Shown here: piece by piece, positions 31,081-39,722 of the stretch
How positions within the stretch are numbered: position 1 is the stretch's first letter
How the letters are laid out: every line of letters begins with the position of its first letter
NCBI RefSeq assembly: GCF_011057645.1
Contig: NZ_JAALGE010000021.1
Coordinates: 1 to 43,583 of the forward strand
Origin: Marisediminicola senii
Lineage (GTDB): Bacteria > Actinomycetota > Actinomycetes > Actinomycetales > Microbacteriaceae
Length of the DNA: 43,583 bases
Direction of reading: 5' to 3'
Position numbers and translations under genes: made by a program
The notes under the pieces: model-generated
Database searches by the model: none
Seen by the model: the letters and a program-made list of their open reading frames with translations, nothing else
What the model was told of the DNA's origin: nothing

Positions 31081-34000
31081 TCAGACGACCGAATCCATCG
31101 CGGTGTCCGGGGTGCCGAAGCGGTGCGCGGTGATGCTCACGGACTGCTCGAGCAGGAAGGGCAGGAGCTCGATGCGACCCTCGGTCGTCACCGGGCCCGC
31201 GTGGATCGCGGCATCCGGATCGCCCCCGATGGCCTTCGCGAGGCGTGTCGCATCGCCACCGATGAGGCGGATACGCGACGGCCTGGCCTCGAGCGCCGCG
31301 ATGCGCGCCTCGAACGCCGCATCGGTCTCGACGACCATGCCCACGACCCGCAGCGGCGAGTCCTCCCCGCGCAGCAACCGTACGATGCCGGCCTGGATCG
31401 GCAGGGCGGAGCTGATGGTGACGGTGGCCCTGGCGAGGGTCGCCGCGACGAGCGTGCGCACGAGCTGCGCGGGCGATGCCCCCTCAGACAGCCGGATGGT
31501 GACGGCCGCCGGCCGGTAGCGAAAGACGTTGCGCTCCACGCCGAGTGCCGAGACGTCGCGGGCGACGCCGAACTCGGCATCCCACGCGCGCTGGTCGCTG
31601 ACCGCTCCCGAGCGCACCCGGTCGAACTCGAGGAACTCCATGCCCGGCTGCGCGGCCTCGATCACGGCGACGACGCGGTCGCGCAGGCCGGCGAGCACGA
31701 CCGATCCCTGGGGCTCGGCGAACACGGGTTCGACCTCGCCGAGGCTGAGCAGGTAATTCGGCCCGCCCGCCTTGGTGCCGCCGCCCACCGACGAGCGCTT
31801 CCAGCCCCCGAACGGCTGCCGGCGCACGACCGCGCCGGTGATGCCGCGGTTCACGTAGAGGTTGCCCGCCTCGACCTCGTCGAGCCACCGCGACACCTCG
31901 TCGGCGTCGAGCGAGTGGATGCCCGCCGTCAGGCCGTATGCCGACGCGTTCTGCAGCTCGATGGCCTCCTCGAGCGTGTCTGCGCGCATGATGCCGAGCA
32001 CCGGGCCGAAGTACTCGGTGCGGTGGAATTCGCTGCCGGCCACGACGCCGGTGCGAACGCCGGGCGACCACAGGCGCCCCTCCGCGTCGAGCTTCTCGGG
32101 CTTGACGAGCCACTTCTCACCGCGGGCGAGGGTGGTCAGCCCGTCCTTCAGCTTGCCCGTCGCCGGCTCGATGATCGGCCCCATCTGGGTGCGGGGATCC
32201 TGCGGCCACCCCACCCGCAGGGTGCGGACCGCGTCGGCCAGCTGGCGCTGGAAACGGGTGGATGATGCGGCAGACCCCACCAGGATCAGCAGCGACGCGG
32301 CCGAACACTTCTGGCCGGCGTGACCGAAGGCGCTGCGTACGACGTCGGCCGCGGCGAGGTCGAGGTCGGCGCTGGGCGTCACGATGATCGCGTTCTTGCC
32401 GCTCGTCTCGGCCAGCACGGGCAGGTCGGCGCGCCAGGAGCGGAACAGCGCCGCGGTCTCCCATGCCCCGGTGAGGATGACACGGTCGACCGTGGGGTGC
32501 GCGATGAGCCGCTGCCCGAGCTCGTTCTCGTCGACGTCGACGAGCGACAGCACGCTGCGCGGAACGCCGCCGTCCCACAGCGCACGCACCATCACGGCCG
32601 CGCTGCGGCGGGCCTGCGGTGCGGGCTTGATGATGACCGCAGCGCCGGATGCGAGCGCGGCGAGCACGCCGCCGGCGGGGATGGCGACCGGAAAGTTCCA
32701 TGGCGGCACGACCACGACGAGGCGGGACGGCATGAAGGTCGCGGCGTCCAGCGCGCCCAGGTCGACGGCGCGATCGGCGTAGTAGTGCGCGAAGTCGACG
32801 GCCTCGCTGACCTCGACGTCGCCCTCCGCAATGGTCTTGCCGGTCTCGCTCGCCATGACCTCGATGAGCCGCGCGCGGGCAGCCTCCAGCGATTCCCCCG
32901 CGCTGTGCAGCACCTGGGCGCGGGTGGTCGCGCGGCGTTGGCCCCAGGCCTCGCCCGCCGCGGTCGCGTTCTCGATGATGGCCTCGAGGGTGGCGGCATC
33001 CATCACCGCAGCTGCGGCGAGGTCGCTCTCGCCCAGCCGGGAGGTGGGAACGGCATCGAGGATGCGGCGCCCCCACGCCCGGTTGACGGCGATCGCGGGA
33101 TCGGTGTCGCGCGCGTTCGCGAACGGTGCGGCGTAGGGCTCGGGCGGCCGGGTGCGGTCCTGCGAGCGGCGCGAGGCCGGTGCGAGGATGGACTCGCTCG
33201 GCTCGAGGTCGGCGAGCGCGGCGGCGAACCGCTGCTCCTCGCGCGCGAACACCTCCTCGGAGGTGGCGAGCTCGAACACTCCCGACATGAAGTTCTCGGG
33301 GCTGGCGTTCTCTTCGAGGCGGCGCACCAGGTACGAGATGGCCGAGTCGAACTCGGTCGGGCGCACGACGGGCGTGTACAGCAGCAGTCCCCCGACGTCG
33401 CGGCGCACCGCGTCGGCCTGCGCCGCGGCCATGCCGAGCAGCATCTCGAACTCGACGCGGTCGGCGACGCCGCGATGCGTCGCGAGCAGCCAGGCGAACG
33501 CGAGGTCGAACAGGTTGTGGCCTGCCACGCCGATGCGCACGGCGTCCGCGCGCTCCGGGGTCATCGCCCAGTCGAGCACGCGCTTGTAATTGGTGTCGGT
33601 CTCACGCTTGGTCGGGTAGGTCGCGACCGGCCAGTCGTGCATGGCCGCGTCGACGTGTTCCATGGCGAGGTTCGCGCCCTTCACGACGCGCACCTTGATG
33701 CTCGCGCCGCCCTCGGCCCGCCGGCGCATGGCCCATGCGGTCAGCTCCTGCAGCGCGCCGAGCGCGTCGGGCAGGTAGGCCTGCAGCACGATACCGGCCT
33801 CGAGCGATGCCAGCGCCGGGGTGTCGAGGATGCGCGTGAACACCGCGATGGTGAGGTCGAGGTCGCGGAACTCCTCCATGTCGAGGTTGATGAACTTCGG
33901 GGTGGTGGATGCCGCCGCCAGCTCGTACAGCGGAATCAGCCGCTCGGCCACCCGCTCGACCGTCTCGTCGAACGCCCACATCGACAGCTGGCTGGCCACC

Positions 34001-34557
34001 GACGACACCTTGATCGACACGTAGTCGACGTCGTCGCGCTCGAGCAGGGTGCGGGTGCCGGCCAGTCGCCGGTCGGCCTCCTCGTCGCCGAGCACGGCTT
34101 CGCCGAGGAGGTTCATGTTGAGCCGGTCGCCGTTCTGGCGCAACTGCTCGATGCTCTTGTCGAGCTTGTCGGGGGTCGCGTCGAGGATCAGGTGCGACAC
34201 CATCGAGCGCAGCACGTGCCGGGCGATGGGGACGACCGGCCACGGCGCGATGAGGGCGAACCCGCCACCGACGGTGACTGCGGCGCGCTGGTACCAGGGC
34301 AGGAAGCGGGGTACATTCCGTGACAGCTGCTCGAGGTTGCGGCCGGCGACCCGGAGGTCTTCCGGGCGCACGACGCGGTCGACGAACCCGATGGTGAAGT
34401 CGAGGCCGCGCGGATCCTTGAGCAGGCCGGCGAGCCTGTGGGCCGAAGCATCCGTCTCGACATCGGCGCTCTCGTCGAGCCAGCGGCGCACGGTCGCCAC
34501 GGTCTCGGTTGCAATGTCGGCCGGGAGGGCCGGGGCGCCGGCGAGCTGGTTGTGCAT
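31081..34557 (-). CDS. putA: Bifunctional proline dehydrogenase / P5C dehydrogenase, PutA type B
   Basis: The 1158-residue protein has three parts. Residues about 80-430 are the FAD-dependent proline dehydrogenase barrel (DYVSIKVSSVASQ, INLDMEEFRDLDLT, VVKGANLAMEH, YPTKRETDTNYKR). Residues about 480-970 are the NAD-dependent L-glutamate-semialdehyde dehydrogenase, with PWNFPVAIPAGG, the catalytic Glu in LAETSGKNA and catalytic Cys in HAGQKCSAASL. The last roughly 190 residues are a further aldehyde-dehydrogenase-like domain as in type-B PutA. There is no N-terminal ribbon-helix-helix, so it does not regulate its own gene. It converts proline to glutamate and would also receive RocD's product. 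Confidence 0.96.
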   Translation of the reverse strand: MHNQLAGAPALPADIATETVATVRRWLDESADVETDASAHRLAGLLKDPRGLDFTIGFVDRVVRPEDLRVAGRNLEQLSRNVPRFLPWYQRAAVTVGGGFALIAPWPVVPIARHVLRSMVSHLILDATPDKLDKSIEQLRQNGDRLNMNLLGEAVLGDEEADRRLAGTRTLLERDDVDYVSIKVSSVASQLSMWAFDETVERVAERLIPLYELAAASTTPKFINLDMEEFRDLDLTIAVFTRILDTPALASLEAGIVLQAYLPDALGALQELTAWAMRRRAEGGASIKVRVVKGANLAMEHVDAAMHDWPVATYPTKRETDTNYKRVLDWAMTPERADAVRIGVAGHNLFDLAFAWLLATHRGVADRVEFEMLLGMAAAQADAVRRDVGGLLLYTPVVRPTEFDSAISYLVRRLEENASPENFMSGVFELATSEEVFAREEQRFAAALADLEPSESILAPASRRSQDRTRPPEPYAAPFANARDTDPAIAVNRAWGRRILDAVPTSRLGESDLAAAAVMDAATLEAIIENATAAGEAWGQRRATTRAQVLHSAGESLEAARARLIEVMASETGKTIAEGDVEVSEAVDFAHYYADRAVDLGALDAATFMPSRLVVVVPPWNFPVAIPAGGVLAALASGAAVIIKPAPQARRSAAVMVRALWDGGVPRSVLSLVDVDENELGQRLIAHPTVDRVILTGAWETAALFRSWRADLPVLAETSGKNAIIVTPSADLDLAAADVVRSAFGHAGQKCSAASLLILVGSAASSTRFQRQLADAVRTLRVGWPQDPRTQMGPIIEPATGKLKDGLTTLARGEKWLVKPEKLDAEGRLWSPGVRTGVVAGSEFHRTEYFGPVLGIMRADTLEEAIELQNASAYGLTAGIHSLDADEVSRWLDEVEAGNLYVNRGITGAVVRRQPFGGWKRSSVGGGTKAGGPNYLLSLGEVEPVFAEPQGSVVLAGLRDRVVAVIEAAQPGMEFLEFDRVRSGAVSDQRAWDAEFGVARDVSALGVERNVFRYRPAAVTIRLSEGASPAQLVRTLVAATLARATVTISSALPIQAGIVRLLRGEDSPLRVVGMVVETDAAFEARIAALEARPSRIRLIGGDATRLAKAIGGDPDAAIHAGPVTTEGRIELLPFLLEQSVSITAHRFGTPDTAMDSVV

Positions 34558-34625
34558 GCTCCCGAGGGTAACCGGCCCCGGGGCCGGGGCCCTCGACGGA
34601 ACGGGGGATGTCGCGGGTCGAACCC

Positions 34626-34835
34626 GTCATTATCCAGGACGGGCCCGCGCCGCCCGGGGCGGAACTCGTCATTATTCAGGAAGGGTCGGCGTCGCCCGGG
34701 GGCGGCGCCGTGTGCTGGACGCTGTACGTCGCCGGCCCGGGACTCTTGAGCCGCAGGTTCCTGAATGATGAGAGGTTTGCCGCCCGGGTTCCTGAATGCT
34801 GAAGCGTTTGGGGCGCACGCTCCTGAATGATGAAA
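34626..34835. repeat. Cluster of five TTTCATCATTCAGGAA-type elements
   Basis: In the 289-bp gap between the ABC permease stop and putA start, two plus-strand copies (GTCATTATCCAGGA at 34626; GTCATTATTCAGGAA at 34668) face three minus-strand copies (34758-34771, 34789-34803, 34820-34835). The minus-strand copies are spaced exactly 31 bp, the plus-strand ones 42 bp, while the sequence between copies is unrelated. The element is not palindromic. Confidence 0.85.
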
Positions 34836-34846
34836 CCGGCTGTCGC

Positions 34847-35707
34847 TCAGGGCGAAACGTCCCTCCGGCCCAGGGCGATCGCCCCCACCGCGATGAGGGC
34901 GGCGGCGATTCCGTAGAGCGCCAGCAGCGCACCGGGGTCGGCGCCCTCGGCGAGCGGCAGGCCGCCGAATGCCCAGTCGTAGGGCGAGAAGCGGTGCAGC
35001 CAGTCGAGGTCGGGGGTCTGGTTCGCGACGGCGTTGATCGCGTAGCCGAGCACGGCGACACCCGCTGCCCCCGCGGTGGAATAGAGCTTGCGCCCGGTGA
35101 TCGCGCCGACCGCGACGCCCACCGACGCGGTGACCAGCGTGAGCCCGACCAGTGCGGCAGAGGCCGCCAGCACGTTGCCGGGCTCGAGGTCCAGTTCGGC
35201 GGAGTCGGTGATCGCGATGATGAGGGCGGACGCCCACAGGCCCAGCCAGGCCAGGCGCACCGCGATCGCCGCGGAACGCTCGAGCACGAGCTGGCCGCGG
35301 CTGACCCCGTGCGCGAGGGTGAGTTCGAGCGACCCGCTCTCCTCGTCGCCCGCGACCGCGGCGGTGCCCCAGGAGACCGCCGCGATGGTGAACAGCAGAA
35401 AGCCGATAAGCCCGTAGAACGTTGACTGCGTGTATCCGGCCCCGGTGGCGAGCGAGTAGTAGCCAAGCGCGTTGATCAGCTCGGGCGGCAGGCTGTCGAT
35501 GAGGGACTGCATCTCGCTGGTCGCGGCGAGCGACGGGTAGAGGGGCAAATACAGCGCGATCGCCGCGGCGATGCCGATGCTCCAGGCGATGAGCGAGCGC
35601 CACGAATCGGCGAGCGCGCGACGAAAGAGGGGCAGCGGGCTGGTGCGGGTGTGGCCGGTTGCCGCGCCGCGACCGCGCGCCGCCCGGGTCGGGGCCTCAG
35701 TCGACAT
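34847..35707 (-). CDS. ABC-2 type transporter permease
   Basis: The 286-residue protein has about six spans. After a basic Ala/Arg/Thr-rich N-terminus come SLIAWSIGIAAAIALYLPLYPS, a long extracellular loop (SEMQSLIDSLPPELINALG), FLLFTIAAVSWGTAAVAGDEESGSLELTLAHGVSR-type coupling region, and three further spans. The EESGSLELTLAHPVSR-like cytosolic loop is characteristic of ABC-2 subfamily membrane proteins. It pairs with the ATPase encoded just upstream, whose 3' end overlaps this gene's start by 11 bp. Substrate is unknown. Confidence 0.9.
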   Translation of the reverse strand: MSTEAPTRAARGRGAATGHTRTSPLPLFRRALADSWRSLIAWSIGIAAAIALYLPLYPSLAATSEMQSLIDSLPPELINALGYYSLATGAGYTQSTFYGLIGFLLFTIAAVSWGTAAVAGDEESGSLELTLAHGVSRGQLVLERSAAIAVRLAWLGLWASALIIAITDSAELDLEPGNVLAASAALVGLTLVTASVGVAVGAITGRKLYSTAGAAGVAVLGYAINAVANQTPDLDWLHRFSPYDWAFGGLPLAEGADPGALLALYGIAAALIAVGAIALGRRDVSP

Positions 35708-36617
35708 GGGAAGCCTCCTGGGTTCCGTACAGTCCGAGCACCGATTCCTCGAGGTCGGGTTCCTCGGCGATGAGGTCGGTGACCTCGTAGTGTGAGATGG
35801 CCTTGATGAGCGGGTCGATGTCGCCGTCTACGGTGAGGTGCGCGCGGCCGGTCGCGGCATCGACGCGTATCCCGGAGACGTGCGGCACAGCAGCGAGCGC
35901 GGTGACGAGCTGCGCGGCATCCATGCCCCGCACACCGAGGCGTACCCTCCGCACCGCGGTGAGGCGGAGCGATTCGACGTCGCTGACGGTGACGATGCGC
36001 CCCGCGCGGAGGATCGCCACGGTGTCGGCGACCTGCTCGATCTCGCTGAGCACATGCGAGCTGAGGAACACCGTCTGTCCGTTCGCCCGCACCTCGCGCA
36101 GCATGGCGAGGAATTCCTGCTGCACGAGGGGGTCGAGTCCGCTCGTCGGTTCGTCGAGCACGAGCAGCGGCGGGGAGTGCATGAATGCCTGCACGAGTCC
36201 GAGCTTCTGCTTGTTGCCCTTGCTGAGCTTGCGAACGTGTCGCGTGAGGTCGAGGCCGAAGCGGTCGGCGAGCTCGTCGATGCGACCGGGCGCGACCGGT
36301 CCGCTGATGCGCTCGAAGTGCCGCAGCATGGCGCGGCCGGTCACGCGCCCCTCGAGGCGCAGCTCGCCCGGGAGGAACCCGATGCGCCGGCGGAGCGTGG
36401 GGCCGCCTGAGCGCGGATCCTCACCGAGCACGCGTGCCGTGCCGCTGGTGGGGCGGATGAGGTCGAGCAGCAGGCGCATGGTCGTGGTCTTGCCCGCGCC
36501 GTTGGGCCCGATCATGCCGACGATGCTGCCCTCGGGAACGGCGAGGTCCATGCCGTCGAGTGCGGTGGTGGAGCCGTAACGCTTGGTCAGCGCGGATGTC
36601 TCGATCGCGAGGGTCAT
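35697..36617 (-). CDS. ABC transporter ATP-binding protein
   Basis: The 306-residue ATPase has Walker A GPNGAGKT (37-44), Walker B LLVLDEPTSGLDP near 155 and the H-loop FLSSHVLSEIEQVAD. The signature reads LSKGNKQKLG rather than the usual LSGGQ; this LSKGN form is seen in some ABC-2 ATPases such as EcsA/YtrB-like proteins. The last 85 residues form a small extra domain. It lies between a TetR gene (overlap of 4 bp) and the permease, so all three share one transcript led by the regulator. Confidence 0.92.
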   Translation of the reverse strand: MTLAIETSALTKRYGSTTALDGMDLAVPEGSIVGMIGPNGAGKTTTMRLLLDLIRPTSGTARVLGEDPRSGGPTLRRRIGFLPGELRLEGRVTGRAMLRHFERISGPVAPGRIDELADRFGLDLTRHVRKLSKGNKQKLGLVQAFMHSPPLLVLDEPTSGLDPLVQQEFLAMLREVRANGQTVFLSSHVLSEIEQVADTVAILRAGRIVTVSDVESLRLTAVRRVRLGVRGMDAAQLVTALAAVPHVSGIRVDAATGRAHLTVDGDIDPLIKAISHYEVTDLIAEEPDLEESVLGLYGTQEASHVD

Positions 36618-37321
36618 CGCCCCGCTCCCTTCGTGGAATCGGTCACGGTGTCGTCATACTCACCCGGGCGCGACCTCGCACCGGGGTCGGTGGCGGCGAG
36701 CGCCTCGCGGGTTGCGACCAGCATGGCGTCGTCGGCGTACAGGCCGTTCGTGTAAAGCTCGAGGATGGGCAGCGTCATCCGACGCAGGGCCGAGGCATCG
36801 AGAACGTCTGAGCCGAGGCTCCTGCCCAGCTGGCGACGCATCACCAGCGGCGCCACCCCGTAGAGGGCGACGATGGTCGACAGCATGTCGCGGTCGCTCG
36901 AGTCGTTCATGCTGCCATCGGCGATGCCCCGATCGATCATGACGCGGGTCTCGGCCACGAACAGGTCGAACAGCCGGTCTCCGCCTTCCGTTCCGTCGAG
37001 CAGCATGCGCGACAGGTAGTCGACGAACGGTCGGAACTGGTCGATGTCGCCGAGCCATTCCCGGATGGTCTGGGCGGCTCCCGGCCCGGCGACATCGGAC
37101 TTGCGGGAGACGAATGTCTCGACCAGGTACTCATCGCACTCGATTCGCAGTGCAGCCTTGCTCCCGAAGTGGTGCATCACGAGGCCGGGGCTCACGCCGG
37201 CGCGTTCGGCGATCGCGCGCACGCTGGTGTGCGCGAAGCCCCCCTCGCCGAACAGGGCGATCGATGCTTCACGGATGCGCGCCCGGGTGGTGAGGTCGTC
37301 GGGACTCGGCACTGAACGCAT
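36614..37321 (-). CDS. TetR-family transcriptional regulator
   Basis: The 235-residue protein has an N-terminal HTH (TRARIREASIALFGEGGFAHTSVRAIAERAGVSPGLVMHHFGSK, residues about 10-55) with the TetR-type VMHHFGSK helix, followed by a helical ligand domain. It precedes the ABC ATPase by a 4-bp overlap and is presumably its repressor. ATG 37321 is chosen over ATG 37327 because it sits 7 nt after the -10 box; 37327 would be only 1 nt from it. A perfect 10-bp palindrome lies between the -10 and -35 boxes. Confidence 0.92.
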   Translation of the reverse strand: MRSVPSPDDLTTRARIREASIALFGEGGFAHTSVRAIAERAGVSPGLVMHHFGSKAALRIECDEYLVETFVSRKSDVAGPGAAQTIREWLGDIDQFRPFVDYLSRMLLDGTEGGDRLFDLFVAETRVMIDRGIADGSMNDSSDRDMLSTIVALYGVAPLVMRRQLGRSLGSDVLDASALRRMTLPILELYTNGLYADDAMLVATREALAATDPGARSRPGEYDDTVTDSTKGAGR

Positions 37322-37328
37322 GTTCATA

Positions 37329-37358
37329 ATGCTAAACGATCGTTCAACCTCCGCGCAA
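37329..37358 (-). promoter_or_regulatory. Promoter with TetR operator in the spacer
   Basis: On the minus strand TTGCGC (37358-37353), an 18-nt spacer and TAGCAT (37334-37329) form the promoter. AACGATCGTT (37335-37344), extended as TGAACGATCGTTTA, is a perfect palindrome exactly inside the spacer, so the bound repressor would block RNA polymerase. The start codon is 7 nt after the -10 box. Confidence 0.72.
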
Positions 37359-37461
37359 TGCTACTCAACCGCCGGGGACATTTGTGCCTTCTGCGCCGGT
37401 CGGCCGGTCACTAAGGTGTGCCGGAGCATCGCGTGACACAACACGAGTGACGGGAGTCGCC

Positions 37462-39426
37462 ATGTTCGACAACACACCACCGACCGGTCGCATCGAGACG
37501 CGCGACGCCCATGACGTCGTGGCGATCGACCGCCGCTTCGACGTGCCCGTCGCCGAGCTGTGGTCGCACCTCACGGTGTCCGACCGCACCGCGCGGTGGA
37601 TCGGCCCGTGGCAGGGCGACGCCAGCACCGGACCGATCGACGTCACGTGGACCGCCGAAGACGGCTCCCCCGTCGAGCAGCTGCGGGTGCTGACCTGCCA
37701 GCGCCCGAGCCTGCTCGTGGTCGAAACCGTGGGCGACGACCCGTGGCACCTGGAACTCTCGGTGGAGGAGCTGCCCGGTTCGCGATCCCTCCTCACCCTG
37801 CGGCAGCGGCTGTCCGACACCGTGCAGCCGTCGACCGTCGGCGGCGGTTGGGAGTTCTACCTCGATCGGCTCGCGGCGGCAGTCGCGGGGAGGGAGCCGC
37901 AACCGTTCGGGGGCTACGACGACACCGTCGAGCGGCATTATTCAGGATTGGATGCCGCAGCCGGCCGCACCGACTCCGATGCGGGCGAAGGCGGCACCGA
38001 GACCGACGGCAGCGGCACCGGCGGCGCTAGCGACGGCAGCAGCGCCGGCAGCGCTCACGTCGGGCAGCTCGACCTCACCGACCTCCGCGCCCAGGTCACC
38101 GGAGTGGTGCTCACCCCCGGCGACCCGGGCTTCGCCGAGGAGGTCGCCGCGTTCAACCTGGGCGTCGTGCACTCCCCCGCCGTGGTCGTCGGCGCAGCAT
38201 CCACTTCCGACGTCGCCGCCGCCGTGCGGTTCGCCGCCGCGCACTCCCTGCCGTTGCGGGTGCAGGCCACCGGGCACGGTGCCTTCGTCGCCGCCACCGA
38301 CGGACTGATGATCACCACCCGCCGGCTCGCCGCCGTCGACGTCAACCCGCACACCAGGATCGCGACCATCGGCGCCGGCCAGAAGTGGCGGGCGGTGCAC
38401 GCCGCGGCCGCCCCGTTCGGGCTCACTCCGATTCCCGGGTCCTCCCCCGACGTCGGGGCGGTCGGCTACACGCTGGGCGGCGGGCTCGGCCCGCTGTCGC
38501 GCAGCCACGGTTTCACCTCGGACTGGGTGCGCTCGTTCACCGTCGTCGACGGCGAGGGCGCGGTGCTCGAGGCCAGCGCGGTCAGCAACGTCGACCTCTT
38601 CTGGGCGCTGCGGGGAGGCAAGGGCGGCCTCGGCATCGTCACCGAGATGCAGCTCGAGCTCGCCCTGCTCCCGACCGTCTACGGCGGGTCGATCTTCTTC
38701 GCCGAGGAGCACATCGAGGCGGTGCTGCGCGGATGGCTCGACTGGACCGAGACCGCATCGGACGACGTCACCACGAGCGTCGCGATCATGCGCCTGCCGC
38801 CGCTCGAGTTCATCCCGGAGCCTCTTCGCGGGCGCACCGTGGTGAACCTGCGCTTCGCCTACCCGGGAACCGACGACGAGGGAGCGCGCCTCGCGGCCCC
38901 GCTGCGCGCGCTCGCCCCCGCCGTGATCGACGCCGTCGGCCCGCTGCCTACCTACCAGCTGGGCACGATCCACAACGATCCCGACCAGCCGGGCGCCGTG
39001 TGGGACCGCGGCATGATGCTGTCGTTCGCCGACCAGGAGTTCGCCGGGGAGCTGCTGCGGCACGTGGGTGCCGGCATCCACTCGCCGTTCGTGTCCTGCG
39101 AGATCCGGCACCTCGGCGGCCGCACCGCGATCGACGTGCCGGAGGGGTCGGCGGTCGGCGGGCGCTCCGGGGCGTTCACGCTGATCCTGCTCGGCGTCGA
39201 CCCGACGCTGTTCGACAGCGTGCTGCCTGAGGCCGCGGATGCCGCGATCGAAGACATCGAGAAGTGGGTGTCGCCCGAGACCACCATCAACTTCGCCGGC
39301 GCCATCCACTCGGAGCGGGAGTTCGCGAGCGCCTGGCCGCACGACATCTTCGACCGCCTGGCCGAGGTGCGGCAGCGCTACGACCCGCAGCGCGTGTTCG
39401 CGTTCGGTCCGCTGGTCGACGCCTGA
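37462..39426 (+). CDS. SRPBCC (AHSA1-type) domain fused to an FAD-linked oxidase
   Basis: The 654-residue protein has two unrelated parts. Residues 1 to about 155 are an AHSA1-type SRPBCC domain (RRFDVPVAELWSHLTVSDRTARW, SRSLLTLRQRLSD, GGGWEFYLDRLAAAVAGR). A Gly/Ser/Asp/Thr-rich linker of about 50 residues follows. The rest is a PCMH-type FAD oxidase: VVGAASTSDVAAAVRFAA, RVQATGHGAF (His in the usual covalent-flavin position), GYTLGGGLGPLSRSHGF and a BBE-type C-terminus with RYDPQRVFAFG. Such oxidases act on alcohols, sugars or phenolic substrates. GGGAG lies 6 nt before ATG 37462. The frame is open throughout, so the fusion is real unless a sequencing error removed a stop. Confidence 0.85.
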   Translation: MFDNTPPTGRIETRDAHDVVAIDRRFDVPVAELWSHLTVSDRTARWIGPWQGDASTGPIDVTWTAEDGSPVEQLRVLTCQRPSLLVVETVGDDPWHLELSVEELPGSRSLLTLRQRLSDTVQPSTVGGGWEFYLDRLAAAVAGREPQPFGGYDDTVERHYSGLDAAAGRTDSDAGEGGTETDGSGTGGASDGSSAGSAHVGQLDLTDLRAQVTGVVLTPGDPGFAEEVAAFNLGVVHSPAVVVGAASTSDVAAAVRFAAAHSLPLRVQATGHGAFVAATDGLMITTRRLAAVDVNPHTRIATIGAGQKWRAVHAAAAPFGLTPIPGSSPDVGAVGYTLGGGLGPLSRSHGFTSDWVRSFTVVDGEGAVLEASAVSNVDLFWALRGGKGGLGIVTEMQLELALLPTVYGGSIFFAEEHIEAVLRGWLDWTETASDDVTTSVAIMRLPPLEFIPEPLRGRTVVNLRFAYPGTDDEGARLAAPLRALAPAVIDAVGPLPTYQLGTIHNDPDQPGAVWDRGMMLSFADQEFAGELLRHVGAGIHSPFVSCEIRHLGGRTAIDVPEGSAVGGRSGAFTLILLGVDPTLFDSVLPEAADAAIEDIEKWVSPETTINFAGAIHSEREFASAWPHDIFDRLAEVRQRYDPQRVFAFGPLVDA

Positions 39427-39435
39427 CGCTCCGGG

Positions 39436-39594
39436 TTTCGTCATTCAGGAACGCCGGGCTGGGTTCTTTCATCATTCAGGAACGAGCACGCCGAGAGCGC
39501 ACGATATCGGCGCGGGATAGACCAGATTGCATGGATGCTGCGCCGGCTGGCAGCATCCACCGAATCTGCTTCATCGGCTCCTGAATGATGAAAG
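39436..39594. repeat. Three more TTTCATCATTCAGGAA-type elements
   Basis: TTTCGTCATTCAGGAAC begins 9 bp after the oxidase stop (39436-39452), and TTTCATCATTCAGGAACG follows 31 bp later (39467-39484). A minus-strand copy lies at 39578-39594. All run in the direction of the nearer gene, reading away from its stop codon. Confidence 0.85.
39532..39559. terminator. Hairpin between convergent oxidase and DUF202 genes
   Basis: TGGATGCTG (39532-39540) and CAGCATCCA (39551-39559) pair perfectly over 9 bp with a 10-nt loop. It lies midway in the 296-bp gap and could stop both transcripts. Confidence 0.55.
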
Positions 39595-39620
39595 CACCTG
39601 ACGCGCTGATCGACGCGACC

Positions 39621-39702
39621 GCGCCCGTTGGCTCCCCGCGCCCGTTGGCTCCCCGCGCCCAGGAGGCGTCGCGCCCAGGAGTCCTCGCGCCCAGGAGAAC
39701 GC
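39621..39702. repeat. Minisatellite of 16-17 bp units
   Basis: GCGCCCGTTGGCTCCCC occurs twice in tandem (39621-39637, 39638-39654), followed by three 16-bp units that begin GCGCCCAGGAG (39655, 39671, 39687). It ends 21 bp beyond the minus-strand DUF202 stop. Confidence 0.85.
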
Positions 39703-39722
39703 GCGGCGAGCAGACCGCATGC

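Noticed and set aside
32320-34323. Long plus-strand frame opposite putA
   Set aside because: Shadow of the putA coding strand; Arg/His/Gly/Val-rich with no motif and no ribosome site.
34758-34835. Regular 31-bp spacing of short repeats suggesting a small CRISPR array
   Set aside because: Repeat copies are only about 15 bp, diverge between copies, occur in both orientations and in several gaps, and no cas gene is present. It is a dispersed element, not CRISPR.
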